From JABFRG01 sp038210445 (GTDB lineage Bacteria > Myxococcota_A > Polyangia > Polyangiales > Polyangiaceae), in contig JBBQWQ010000001.1 in assembly GCA_038210445.1 (NCBI GenBank), forward strand, positions 288,065-352,064: a stretch of 64,000 bases of DNA, in the 5' to 3' direction. The notes beneath the pieces were generated by a model that ran no database searches, had not been told where the DNA came from, and worked only from the letters and a program-made list of their open reading frames with translations. The position numbers and the translations under genes are program-made. Of the stretch, positions 51,495 to 60,033 are shown one piece after another. How positions within the stretch are numbered: the first letter of the stretch is position 1; every line of letters starts with the position of its first letter.

Positions 51495-51974
51495 TCAGCG
51501 ATACGCGCTTCCGGCGAAGGACTTCCGAGCCTTCGCGATGTGCTCTGCCCACCCCGCGGCGCCGCTCCAGGCCACGCTGTCTTTGGGCATGAAGGAGCAC
51601 TCCCGCACTTGGTTGCCTTCATTTGTGTACTGTACACTCACGTAGGTGGCGCAGTCGCAGCGCTTCTGCGCGCCGTGGTCGGTGATGCGCCCCAGCGGAA
51701 TGGCCAGGCTCCCTTCGCTCGCCAGCGCGCGCTCGTCGAGATCGTCCGTGGGCGTCTGCCCGAACACCAGCGCGCCGATGGGGCCCAACGCGCCGCCTAC
51801 CAGCATGCGTCGGGCGGCGCCGCTGTCGCCGGTGGAGAGGAAGACGAACCGCGCCGAGGTGAGCAGCACGCGTCCCAGGTACGAGCCGAAGATGGAGAAC
51901 CCCGGACGCCGCTCGTTCCACAGCTGCAGGCCGTCCTGCGCGTAAAGCACCACTTCACCGGCGCTGGCTTCCAT
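51495..51974 (-). CDS. GRAM/PH-like domain protein, unknown function
   Basis: A 159-residue soluble protein starting MEASAGEVVLYAQDG. The pattern of strands with LTSARFVFLS and a C-terminal helix (WAEHIAKARKSFAG) resembles GRAM/PH-like bacterial domains that sit at membranes. There is a Gly/Ala hydrophobic loop (MLVGGALGPIGALVFG). It converges on the aldo/keto reductase (6-bp gap) and is divergent from a small gene; the two have overlapping leaderless-type -10 boxes. The word at 51626 (TGTACTGTACA) is inside the gene. Confidence 0.6.
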   Translation of the reverse strand: MEASAGEVVLYAQDGLQLWNERRPGFSIFGSYLGRVLLTSARFVFLSTGDSGAARRMLVGGALGPIGALVFGQTPTDDLDERALASEGSLAIPLGRITDHGAQKRCDCATYVSVQYTNEGNQVRECSFMPKDSVAWSGAAGWAEHIAKARKSFAGSAYR

Positions 51975-51996
51975 GCGGCGATGCTACACCTGGGTC
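51975..51996. promoter_or_regulatory. overlapping divergent leaderless promoters
   Basis: Minus strand: TAGCAT (51986-51981) then 6 nt to ATG at 51974. Plus strand: TACACC (51985-51990) then 6 nt to GTG at 51997. The two -10 boxes share two bases (51985-51986). Confidence 0.4.
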
Positions 51997-52293
51997 GTGG
52001 CACCCATCGATCCCCTTCGCAGCAGCGCCGTGGTCGACGACTTGCGCGCCCGCTGCCCCTGGCTCGGCATCGCGCCCGCCGCCGTGTTCCTGGACGATGC
52101 CGCGCGGGCGGCGCTGGCGCCGTACGTGGCCGGAGTGCAGCACGTTGCCGCGGCCATCGACGTCGACTGGACGCGGGTCGATCTCGCGGCCGGCACCGCC
52201 CTGTTCCGCGCGCGCATTGCCGATGCGCACCCGGAGCTCGACGCCGCGGCCCTCGATGCCCTGTCCGCGCAGTTCAGCTATGCCTGGCGCTGA
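51997..52293 (+). CDS. small hypothetical protein
   Basis: A 98-residue protein from GTG 51997 (VAPIDPLRSSAVVDDLRARC). It is Ala-rich and helical with regular G/C third positions, so probably real. It contains a PWLGIAPAAVFLDDAARAALAP stretch and a C-terminal AHPELDAAALDALSAQFS segment. No family recognised. The start is supported by the 6-nt -10 spacing shared with the divergent gene. Confidence 0.5.
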   Translation: MAPIDPLRSSAVVDDLRARCPWLGIAPAAVFLDDAARAALAPYVAGVQHVAAAIDVDWTRVDLAAGTALFRARIADAHPELDAAALDALSAQFSYAWR

Positions 52294-52296
52294 GCG

Positions 52297-53583
52297 CTAG
52301 ATGCACTTCAAACGAAGCGCGCGCAGACGGCCTATGTTGTTCGCGTTAACGTCACCAACCAACAGCACATACCCGTTCTCGACGGCCGTCAGATGGCGCC
52401 GTCCGTACGAGCCGTCCAGGGTGACTACCACCTCCTTACCCAGGTTCTCCATCTTCGCGTCGAGGCGTTGGATGCGGAAGGTGTACGTGCTCGCGCTCGG
52501 CTCTTCGTATCGCGTGACGTTGTTGGCCGCGAGCCAGAGGTCCACCAGCACCCGCGGGCCGTGCAGGTCCGACACGGCGCTCCTGGGCACCTCGCCGACC
52601 TTCCTTCCCGGTCCATTCGCGGGGTAGTGGACCCAGTATTCGTAGGGTGCGCTCGACGTGCTCTGTTCGAGGCAGGGAACCGGAGCGGTCACCGTTCGCA
52701 CCGCCACGAAGCCCGAGGCCGTCCGTTGCAACGTCGAGTATTCGCAGCGCGCGTCGGTCGTCGCGACGGAAGGTATCGCGTTCGACGACTCCACCTTGCC
52801 GTCGCCGTCCAGGACCACATCCCGGTCCGGCGAAAGGTGCAAGTGCGTCTTGCCACCCTCTTGCCAGGCGGAGCGCGGGATGCTCGTCAGGGCGGTCGTC
52901 TGCCACTGGGCGGCGTCGAGCGCTCGCCGATGGACCGAGAGAACTCCGGCGGTGCGGGTGCTCAGCCACGCGGTCGGAGTCGTGCCGTCGCCCACCAGGC
53001 GGCCGCCTTCCACGCGCTCGGCATTCAGCTCGGCTCCAACGGCAAATCCGACGTTCTCCTGCGTCAGGAAATCTTGCGTGAAGAAGCCCGAGGTAACGCG
53101 ACGGTTGCCGGAGATCTCGTGAAACGTGGTGCCGAACGCCGCGCCCTTCGGGGTGCGCACGAGCTGGAATTCCAGCGAGGTTTCCGGGTCCCAGAGCTTC
53201 ACGCTTCCCAGCGGGTCTTCGGAGATCATCTGAAAGGCGTCATCCAGATGGACCGACATCACGTCGGTGAACTTCAGAGTCAACGCACGAAAGCTGCCGT
53301 CGTTGAGGGGTACCAGCATCGCGTCGCTCGGCACGAGGAAGCCCAATGACGTGCCGAGGTCGATGGGTGCGCCGTCCACCACCACGTCACCGGGGCAGCC
53401 GAGCTTCGATTCGTCGACGATGGCGAGCGGCCCCTTGAAGACGTCGGGTACACCCGTGTCCTTCACCGTCGCGCCATCGACGCCACCATCGATCGCGGCC
53501 TGGGACGGAGGCGTCGACTCCGACTTCCCACAGGCAAATAGCAACGCGACACCCAACCCCGGTCCCACCCATCGCAAAGTCAT
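52297..53583 (-). CDS. lipoprotein, tandem paralogue 1
   Basis: A 428-residue lipoprotein paralogous to the adjacent 53654-54907 gene. Both start MTLRWVGPGLGVALLF then a Cys, and share GPLAIV, LGCPGDV, GAPID, RALTL, FFTQDFLTQ-like and FRIQRLDAKM segments, ending ALRLKCI or AIRLKCI. The start is placed at 53583 by this alignment and by TATGGT 7 nt upstream. The mature part is beta-rich, possibly a propeller. Function unknown. Confidence 0.65.
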   Translation of the reverse strand: MTLRWVGPGLGVALLFACGKSESTPPSQAAIDGGVDGATVKDTGVPDVFKGPLAIVDESKLGCPGDVVVDGAPIDLGTSLGFLVPSDAMLVPLNDGSFRALTLKFTDVMSVHLDDAFQMISEDPLGSVKLWDPETSLEFQLVRTPKGAAFGTTFHEISGNRRVTSGFFTQDFLTQENVGFAVGAELNAERVEGGRLVGDGTTPTAWLSTRTAGVLSVHRRALDAAQWQTTALTSIPRSAWQEGGKTHLHLSPDRDVVLDGDGKVESSNAIPSVATTDARCEYSTLQRTASGFVAVRTVTAPVPCLEQSTSSAPYEYWVHYPANGPGRKVGEVPRSAVSDLHGPRVLVDLWLAANNVTRYEEPSASTYTFRIQRLDAKMENLGKEVVVTLDGSYGRRHLTAVENGYVLLVGDVNANNIGRLRALRLKCI

Positions 53584-53653
53584 GGTGGTAACCATAGCTC
53601 GAAATGCGCAGATGCGCACCTGCGGCCTGGGCATCTACGCGAGGTGCTGAAAG

Positions 53654-54907
53654 TCAGATGCATTTCAGGCGAATGGCGCGGACCCGATCTTTCGCGTTCT
53701 GTTCCAGGGCCACCTTGTCGGAGATGAACACGAAGTATCCCGCTTCGATGGCCGCGAGGTGCCTCTGCGCATTGGTGCCGTATTCCAATTCCAAGACCAC
53801 CTCTTTGCCGAGGTTGTCCATCTTCGCGTCCAGGCGCTGGATCCGAAATGAATACGAATTCGAACGCACGTCCATCGCGTACTTGGCAACGTTCGCGGCT
53901 TCACGCCAGAAGTCCACGACCACGTATTCCGGGGGGCCGGACGGAATCCTCGAATATTCTCCCACCTTGCGCCCCGGTCCATCGGACGGAAAATGAAGCC
54001 ACACCTGCTCGGGGGGGAACATGTGCGAGATCTCCGAGCACGGTCCGTGCAGCATGACGGTGCGCTCCGTGACCCAACCCGAGCGCGTCCGGATCTGCGA
54101 GTCGGATTGGCAATACGTCGGATCGCTCGCGATCGCTGGACGGGGCGGCCGGGTGCTCACCACCGTCTTGCCGTCGGTTCCGAGGACGACATCGTTTGGG
54201 CCTGACAGCACGTGGACGTTGCCATTCTCTTGCCACTGCGCGTGCGGCAGGGCCTTCAGGTCGGTCACTTGCCACGCGGGCTCATCGAGCGCGCGTCGAT
54301 AGATCCCGCCGCTCGTTGGAACCCAGGCCGTCGCCGTCTCTCCGTCGCCGACCAACGTGCCCGGGAAGACGGCATTGCCCTCCAGAGTCGGTCCAACCGA
54401 AAAACCGCCGCCGTCTTGCGTGAGCACGTCCTGCGCGAAAAAGTCGGCGAAGGACGTCGCTCCGACGGCAAACGCGTACCCTTTCGACGTAAGTACGTTG
54501 TGGAGCGACAACCACGCCGTTGGGCTCGGCGGCGGTATGCTGCGGACCGTTTCTTGCGACAGCCTCGCGAGCGCGTGGTCGAGATGCACGGACACGATGT
54601 CGGAGTTGCGCAACGTGAGTGCTCGATACGTGCCGTCGTTGAGGGCTACCAGGGTTGCATCCCCGGGCGTGACGGAGCCCAGGGACTCCGTGACGTCGAT
54701 GGGCGCGCCGACCACCGCGACGTCACCGGGGCACCCCAGCCTCGACGCTTCGACGACGGCCAGCGGTCCCTCGAAGACGTTGGGTGGCGCGGCCTCCGGC
54801 TCCGGCGCGCGAGTCCTTCCCGTCTCGGGCGCTTCGGAGATCGCCATTCCCCCACAGGAAAATAGCAACGCGACGCCCAGCCCCGGTCCCACCCATCGCA
54901 AAGTCAT
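53654..54907 (-). CDS. lipoprotein, tandem paralogue 2
   Basis: A 417-residue lipoprotein and tandem duplicate of the gene just downstream on the same strand. Signal TLRWVGPGLGVALLFSC; conserved blocks FEGPLAVVEASRLGCPGDVA, YRALTLRNSDIVSVHLDHAL, DFFAQDVLTQDGGGFSVG and SYSFRIQRLDAKMDNLGKEV. TAGGCT lies exactly 6 nt before ATG (leaderless geometry). The two genes have separate promoters although only about 70 bp separate them. Confidence 0.65.
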   Translation of the reverse strand: MTLRWVGPGLGVALLFSCGGMAISEAPETGRTRAPEPEAAPPNVFEGPLAVVEASRLGCPGDVAVVGAPIDVTESLGSVTPGDATLVALNDGTYRALTLRNSDIVSVHLDHALARLSQETVRSIPPPSPTAWLSLHNVLTSKGYAFAVGATSFADFFAQDVLTQDGGGFSVGPTLEGNAVFPGTLVGDGETATAWVPTSGGIYRRALDEPAWQVTDLKALPHAQWQENGNVHVLSGPNDVVLGTDGKTVVSTRPPRPAIASDPTYCQSDSQIRTRSGWVTERTVMLHGPCSEISHMFPPEQVWLHFPSDGPGRKVGEYSRIPSGPPEYVVVDFWREAANVAKYAMDVRSNSYSFRIQRLDAKMDNLGKEVVLELEYGTNAQRHLAAIEAGYFVFISDKVALEQNAKDRVRAIRLKCI

Positions 54908-54951
54908 GACGGCAGCCTAGCGCGAAAGCGCGCACCGCGCACGGAACCCGC

Positions 54952-56013
54952 TCACTTCGGTTCGAGGCGCAGCACGCTCTTGCCCTCGGTGGCGATCCAC
55001 ACATTGCGGGGTCCGGAACCGTGCACCTTGAAAAGGTTCGTGCTCACGCCGCTCGAAACCTTGCTCCACCCGGTGCCGTCGTAGTGAAAGAGGCAGCCAC
55101 CGGCGCCGCTCAGCCACGCGTTCTTCGGACCGCTCGCGTACACCGAGGCCAGCTTGCAGCCCCAGGCGCCGGCCGGCGCGTCGACCATCGTCCAGGTGGC
55201 GCCGTCCCAGTGGGCGAGCGACGAGGGCGCATCTTTCTCGGAGGCGCGTCCCCAGATGGCCCACACGTCGTCCACCGCCGACCCACCGAAGCCCGAGAAT
55301 GAGCGTCGCGCATCCAGCATCGGGCGCGGGAGCGTGGCCGTCTTGTCTTGCCAGGCTTTGCCGTTCCACAGGTACAGGTGCCCCTGGTCCTTGGGCGGAA
55401 AGTCGTTCACGTACTCCCAGGTGAACCACACCTGGTCGGTCGCCTTGGCGAACATGGCGGTGCCGTCCTTGGGGCCCTCGGCCGGCCCGGTCGCGGCCGC
55501 GAAGCCGGTGCCCTTGTTGCGATACGTGTACATTCCATTGTTGCTGAGCCCCCACACGTCGGTCCCGCTGCTGCCGGCCATGTAGCCGATGCCGTAGGTG
55601 TCGCCGTCCACCGCCCACTTGCCTTTGCTGCGCCGGTAGGTCGTGGCGCCGAGGCTCCATACGCGATCGTCCACGCCCCAGAGCGACGAGCCTCCCTGGT
55701 CCAGCAGGTCTTCCGTGAACTTGCTTCCGTCGTAGTGGAACACCGTGGAGACGCTGATGTCGAAGCGGGTCGACACGTATACGTCGTCGTTGCCCGCCGC
55801 GTACACGTCGGAGACGGACCACTTGTCGAAGGTGCTCTGCAGGTCGATCTTGGCGAAGGTGCCGGTGACGATTTCGGGGTCGGCGCCGGGCGGGATCGTT
55901 CCGCCATCGCCCTGCGGCGTCTCCGTGGAGGGTGGCGTCGTGGCCCCGGTCTCGCTGCTGCACGCCGCGGACGCGAGAGAGAGGGCAAGCAGGGCGCGCG
56001 CGCGAAGGTGCAT
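54952..56013 (-). CDS. kelch/BNR-type propeller lipoprotein
   Basis: A 353-residue lipoprotein; GGAG precedes the ATG at 56013. Signal LRARALLALSLASAAC. Repeats with W-motifs (SVSDVYAAGNDDVYVSTRF; DRVWSLGATTYRRSKGKW; TDVWGLSNNGMYTY; DDVWAIWGRAS; KNAWLSGAG; RNVWIATEG) indicate a propeller built from DVW-type blades. It is third in a minus-strand row of lipoprotein genes and shares the exported-propeller theme; ligand unknown. Confidence 0.68.
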   Translation of the reverse strand: MHLRARALLALSLASAACSSETGATTPPSTETPQGDGGTIPPGADPEIVTGTFAKIDLQSTFDKWSVSDVYAAGNDDVYVSTRFDISVSTVFHYDGSKFTEDLLDQGGSSLWGVDDRVWSLGATTYRRSKGKWAVDGDTYGIGYMAGSSGTDVWGLSNNGMYTYRNKGTGFAAATGPAEGPKDGTAMFAKATDQVWFTWEYVNDFPPKDQGHLYLWNGKAWQDKTATLPRPMLDARRSFSGFGGSAVDDVWAIWGRASEKDAPSSLAHWDGATWTMVDAPAGAWGCKLASVYASGPKNAWLSGAGGCLFHYDGTGWSKVSSGVSTNLFKVHGSGPRNVWIATEGKSVLRLEPK

Positions 56014-56186
56014 GAGTGAAGCTCCAATCGAAGGAAAGGGGAAAGCGGAGAATGGACTTCCCACGTCGCCCGGTCATTCACGCGCTCGTCGCGATGGCAC
56101 GTGCGGCGACCGTGTTGGCGTGCGCAGTGCGCCGGGTGCGCTGCCGGGAGCCCGATGCCCGTAGCCTCGCGCGCCGCCGTGAGCGA

Positions 56187-56200
56187 TACTCTCGCCCATC
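56187..56200 (+). promoter_or_regulatory. putative leaderless promoter (-10 TACTCT)
   Basis: TACTCT lies 8 nt before the ATG of the zinc-ribbon/propeller gene, without a Shine-Dalgarno. Confidence 0.35.
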
Positions 56201-57625
56201 ATGAGCTCGGCGACCTTTCCCTGTCCCTGGTGCGGGGCGCCCATCACCGGCGCTGCGCCCGGCGCCACCTTCACGTGTCCCTACTGTCAGTCCAAGGTAA
56301 CAGCCCCCGACGCTGGCATGGGCGCCATGCGTGGTGGTCCGGTCTCGGTGCACGGCGCCGCTCCAGCGGCCACAACCGCGGCCCGCCCGCCCGCGCTCCT
56401 CGACGCCAGCGCCGGCGCCGTGGTTCCGGTGCTGCATCCGCAACGCGGATGGCTCTTCGTGGGACCCCACGCGCCCGACGGGCAGCCGCCCCGCCTGCGC
56501 GCCATCGACGCCGAGCAGAACCAGGTCCTGTGGGAGACGCTGCAGGGCCAGTCCTGGGTCTCCAACGTCACCGCCGGCAGCATGCTGGCCTCGGCGAACA
56601 ACTTGTATGTTGCATCGAACCGGGGCCTGGTTTGCCTCGATATCTCCACCGGCGCGCGCAAGTGGGGCATGCAGCTGGCCGACAACGTGGCCACCCAGCA
56701 GGGGCCGCTGGGGGTCTCTGCGGCGGTGTACGATCCGTTCCCGCCCCAGGGTCGCGGGGCCATCCTGGTGATGACCATCGATCACACGATGTACTCGCTC
56801 GACCGCGACTCGGGCCAGGTACTCTGGAGCGCGCAAAAAGAGTGCGAGCTCACTTCGCTCGACGGACAAGGCGCGGTCATCGCCTCGTTCGGCTTTCCGT
56901 ACGTGAAGGCCGACATCATCAACCCCGCGTACGCGCAGCCGGTGGCTACCGTGCGCGGCTCCGACTGGAGCGCCGACATCGGCAAGGTTCACACCGCTGG
57001 CCCCATGATGCTGCTGGCCACCGACGACTTTCCCGGTGACGGCGATCAGGGGGCGGCGGTGGTCGACGCCATGAGCGGCCGCATCGTGTTTTTCGAGCCG
57101 GTCGAAGACCTGTGCGAAGACGTGGTGCCGGCGGCCATGGCGCAGCGCGTGTTCTTCGCCGCCGACGACGGACGAAAGCTCTACGTCGGACCGGGCGCCA
57201 TGCTCGTGCCTTCACCGGCGCAGAACTTCGGCATCGTGGGCATCCGCGCGGCGGGCCCCACGCTGGTGCTGCTCCTGCGAAAGCTCTCCGGCTCCAGCGT
57301 TCGCCGTGTCATGGGCATCGACCCGGCCACACTCCAGTTCCGCTTCGACTCCGGCGAGCTCGGTACCGAGCCCGACGACGACTTTCCGGCCCAGCTCCAG
57401 ACCGACGGCTACTCCTGCGTGTTCGTGGCCAGCCCCAACGACGATCCGCGCGACTGCGAGCTGCGCAGCATCGATACCAGCACCGGCCGCCCGCTCTGGA
57501 CGCGCAAGGTGGGCTACTGGCACGCGCACACATTCATCGCGGGTCACGTGGTGGTGCGGGCGGGCGACCGGCTGGAGGTCCTGGCGGCGCCCACCGGAAA
57601 AGTCGTGGCCACGTTCCCCCGCTGA
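56201..57625 (+). CDS. zinc-ribbon protein with PQQ-type beta-propeller
   Basis: A 474-residue protein lacking a signal peptide. The N-terminal zinc ribbon has CPWCGAPI (8-15) and CPYCQSKV (26-33), two CxxC pairs. A short linker leads to a propeller of PQQ-like blades (LRAIDAEQNQVLWETLQGQS; GLVCLDISTGARKWGMQLAD; MYSLDRDSGQVLWSAQKE; LRSIDTSTGRPLWTRKVG), with the typical L-x-x-D-x-x-T/S-G-x-x-x-W repeats. Being cytosolic, it probably binds proteins or nucleic acid rather than PQQ. It contains a TGYANNNTRCA word at 56604. Confidence 0.75.
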   Translation: MSSATFPCPWCGAPITGAAPGATFTCPYCQSKVTAPDAGMGAMRGGPVSVHGAAPAATTAARPPALLDASAGAVVPVLHPQRGWLFVGPHAPDGQPPRLRAIDAEQNQVLWETLQGQSWVSNVTAGSMLASANNLYVASNRGLVCLDISTGARKWGMQLADNVATQQGPLGVSAAVYDPFPPQGRGAILVMTIDHTMYSLDRDSGQVLWSAQKECELTSLDGQGAVIASFGFPYVKADIINPAYAQPVATVRGSDWSADIGKVHTAGPMMLLATDDFPGDGDQGAAVVDAMSGRIVFFEPVEDLCEDVVPAAMAQRVFFAADDGRKLYVGPGAMLVPSPAQNFGIVGIRAAGPTLVLLLRKLSGSSVRRVMGIDPATLQFRFDSGELGTEPDDDFPAQLQTDGYSCVFVASPNDDPRDCELRSIDTSTGRPLWTRKVGYWHAHTFIAGHVVVRAGDRLEVLAAPTGKVVATFPR

Positions 57626-57720
57626 GTCGCATTTCGGTAGCAGGCTAGCTCCCCCTGTGGGTGCAAAAATATTGTCTAAGATCGAGTGGTTACGAAGCGG
57701 TGAACGGGCGTGCACGAGAC

Positions 57721-57740
57721 GGTGTCGGCAAAACGACACC
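57721..57740 (+). other. perfect hairpin in intergenic region
   Basis: GGTGTCG pairs with CGACACC around a GCAAAA loop, in the 277-bp gap after the zinc-ribbon gene. No T-run follows. It could be a riboregulatory or RNA-stability element; no more is visible in this gap except an AT-rich patch at 57664-57675. Confidence 0.3.
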
Positions 57741-57902
57741 CACCGCTTGCGAGGCACCCTTCGTTGGATTATCCGTCGGGAGCCACACTCGCTCGGTCGT
57801 CGAGAGGGGGTGGACGGTGCAGCGGATGTTCGTTGCTCCGCATCCCGTTGGCTCTCACGGGCTCACGTGGACAAAGTTCGAGTAACGCGAGGTTGCGTCT
57901 GC

Positions 57903-58139
57903 ATGGGTAGTCGGATGTCGTGGCCAGAAATTCGGAAACAGACCGAATACCGGGGCCGCTGGGTTGCGCTGGACAACTGCACCTACGACGCGAAAACGGC
58001 ACAGCCCCTCGAAGGCAGCGTCGTTGATAGCGACGATGACCTCGTGGAGCTGTGCACGCGCATTCGTCAGGGCGAGAACAAGCACTGCGCCATCCTCTTT
58101 TGTGAGGACGAGATGCCGAGCTCGCGCACGCGCCACTGA
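57903..58139 (+). CDS. small DUF5678-like protein
   Basis: A 78-residue protein: MSWPEIRKQTEYRGRWVALD, then YDAKTAQPLEGSVVDSDDDL and ELCTRIRQGENKHCAILFCE. The GRWVAL...GSVVDSDDDLVELC layout recalls the small DUF5678-type proteins found in various bacteria. An ATG at 57915 is an alternative start. G/C-ending codons support coding. It converges on the LEA-like gene (12-bp gap). Function unknown. Confidence 0.5.
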   Translation: MGSRMSWPEIRKQTEYRGRWVALDNCTYDAKTAQPLEGSVVDSDDDLVELCTRIRQGENKHCAILFCEDEMPSSRTRH

Positions 58140-58151
58140 GCCTTCGCAGGA

Positions 58152-58847
58152 TCAGCTGATCTTGCTGGCTTCCTTGGCGGAGCCCGTGCCGTAGCCCTTA
58201 CCGGACTCGGTGGTGCCGCCGCCTTGCGCGCTGGGGTTGCTGTTCGCACCCTTGTTCGTCGTGCTCGACATGTGCGTCGCCTGCTTCACGCCGTCGATGG
58301 CGTGCTCCGCGGCGCTCTTGGCGCCGTCGACCATGTGCTCCGCCTGATCCTTGGCGTGCATGGCCGTGTCTTTCACCGCGTCGAGCGCGTGCAGGGCTCC
58401 GGTCTTCACCTCGGCGGCGCCGGAGCCGAAGAGGCTCTTCACGCGGCGGCCCAGGCCCGCGAGGGTGCCCGGCTTGACCAGCTCGAGCACGGCGATGCCC
58501 GCGGCGCCCAGCACCACGCTGCCCACCGCCACGTAGGCGATGCGGCGATTGCGCACCTTGGCGGCACGCTCCGGGAGCAGGAACGGCGCGAGGCTCACTG
58601 CGAGATCGTAGGTCTTGAGCACGCGGCTCCGCATCATCTTGCGCGCGTCGGCGGCCTGCTGAACAACGACGTCCTTGGCGTGGTCCGCGGAGCTCGCCAC
58701 CTCGTCATACCCGTGGCTCAAGGACTTGGCGCCGCTCTTGGCGGTCTTCTCCACGGTGTGGAGCGCGTCCTTGGCGGAGCCCTTCACGGCGGGACCGGCG
58801 TGGTTGATGAGGTCGTTGGCGCTGTCGAGGATGGTGTCGATGTTCAT
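58152..58847 (-). CDS. LEA/phasin-like membrane protein
   Basis: A 231-residue protein with amphipathic helices of repeated Ala/Lys/Asp/His units (VKGSAKDALHTVEKTAKSGA; VKDTAMHAKDQAEHMVDGA; KSAAEHAIDGVKQ) flanking one transmembrane helix (about 103-125, IAYVAVGSVVLGAAGIAVLE). The C-terminus is a disordered Ser/Gly/Asn tail. The pattern resembles late-embryogenesis-abundant or phasin-like stress proteins anchored to the membrane. It may protect the envelope in desiccation or stress; this is inferred from composition only. Confidence 0.6.
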   Translation of the reverse strand: MNIDTILDSANDLINHAGPAVKGSAKDALHTVEKTAKSGAKSLSHGYDEVASSADHAKDVVVQQAADARKMMRSRVLKTYDLAVSLAPFLLPERAAKVRNRRIAYVAVGSVVLGAAGIAVLELVKPGTLAGLGRRVKSLFGSGAAEVKTGALHALDAVKDTAMHAKDQAEHMVDGAKSAAEHAIDGVKQATHMSSTTNKGANSNPSAQGGGTTESGKGYGTGSAKEASKIS

Positions 58848-58981
58848 GGTGCAACGCCGCTAAGCGACGCGCGTGCCAAGTCGCGATAGGCCGAGTTCCC
58901 GCACGGAAGCAGGGTTCGACTCGCTCACGACGCCGCGCACGCTCGCCCCAACGTGGCAAAGCTGCGTCCCAGAAGGCGGCG

Positions 58982-59263
58982 TCAGCGGCGCATCAGCTCG
59001 CGGCGCAGTCGCAGCCCATCGCGGAGCGACCAGGCGCCGCCCCCGAACGTGATGAACAGAAACAGCACGAAGAGCAGCGTGGCGTTCGTGGTGTTGGCGT
59101 GGGCTTTTCCGAAGAACAGCCCAAGGCCCACCACACCTGCACAAAGGCTCACGATTCCGGTGGCCAGTCGCTTGGTGGCGATGAGCCGGACGGTGGTTCG
59201 GTCGACCATGCGAGGGGCCGCGGCAGGACGAGTCTTGGGCATGGGCTTGGCCACGCCTCTCAA
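58982..59263 (-). CDS. small two-helix membrane protein
   Basis: A 93-residue protein with two transmembrane helices (TGIVSLCAGVVGLGLFFG; ATLLFVLFLFITFGGGAWSL) and a basic C-terminus (RDGLRLRRELMRR). An ATG at 59239 is a possible alternative start. No family recognised. It lies 11 bp downstream of the following lipoprotein gene's stop codon, so probably in the same transcript. Confidence 0.5.
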   Translation of the reverse strand: MRGVAKPMPKTRPAAAPRMVDRTTVRLIATKRLATGIVSLCAGVVGLGLFFGKAHANTTNATLLFVLFLFITFGGGAWSLRDGLRLRRELMRR

Positions 59264-59274
59264 CTAGCGGAAAC

Positions 59275-60033
59275 TCAGCGGTTCGTCAGCATGACGTTGT
59301 CGACCCACAGCACCGCGTCGCCGGCGTTGTCGGTGACGCCAAGGGTGAAGCCGGGGGTCGGGCTGGGGTCGGGAATGGGCAGCGAGTACGCGCGGATATC
59401 GCCGTTGACCAGGAGGTGAAGCGGCTGCACCGGGCCGCCCGCTGCCGGCAACGTGAGGTCGAACCGCGCGTAGCGATCCAGCGGAAAGTTCGCCACTTCG
59501 GTGCGCACCTTCTCGCCGGCGTCGGGCACGTGGTCGAGATACACCGCCACGCGGTTGGTGTTCGGGAAGGGCCCCAGCACTACGTCTTCGTGGGCGCCGG
59601 CCCGAAGGTCGAGTCGCACCAGCGTGGCCTCTGCGGTCATCGTTTCGACGCGCGCGAAGAACACCAAAACGCCGAGCTTGGTCGGCACCAGCGTGTGGCG
59701 CACGGCGGCCGAGCCGCCCACCGCGCGCACCGCGAGGGCCAGCGGGGCCTTTGCATCGCTGGCCGCCGTCACCGTTAGCGCCCCGGCACCCACCGTGCTC
59801 GGCGTCCACTCGGGCGAAGGCGCGCCGCCCTGGAAGTCGTCGCAGAAGTCGAGGGCAGGGTCGGGGCACACGCCGGGGAGCCCGGCATCGGAGGTCGGAG
59901 CCGCGCGATCGGCGATGCCCGCATCGGTGGGCACGCTGCCGTCGTCGGTCGCCGAAGCGTCGCGGCTCGGTGTCACGCTCGAAGAGCTGCAAGCCAGCGC
60001 CGTGAAGCACGAGAGAGCGAAGAAGGCGCGCAT
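59275..60033 (-). CDS. lectin/sandwich-like lipoprotein
   Basis: A 252-residue lipoprotein: signal MRAFFALSCFTALAC (Cys15), an acidic Ser/Thr/Pro tether (about 20-50), then a beta-sandwich-like domain (DFCDDFQGGAPSPEWTPST at its start; LLVNGDIRAYSLPIPDPSPT and GDAVLWVDNVMLTN at the end). This resembles concanavalin-like carbohydrate-binding or laminin-G modules. TAGGCT lies exactly 6 nt before ATG. It probably binds polysaccharide at the surface; ligand unproven. Confidence 0.65.
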   Translation of the reverse strand: MRAFFALSCFTALACSSSSVTPSRDASATDDGSVPTDAGIADRAAPTSDAGLPGVCPDPALDFCDDFQGGAPSPEWTPSTVGAGALTVTAASDAKAPLALAVRAVGGSAAVRHTLVPTKLGVLVFFARVETMTAEATLVRLDLRAGAHEDVVLGPFPNTNRVAVYLDHVPDAGEKVRTEVANFPLDRYARFDLTLPAAGGPVQPLHLLVNGDIRAYSLPIPDPSPTPGFTLGVTDNAGDAVLWVDNVMLTNR

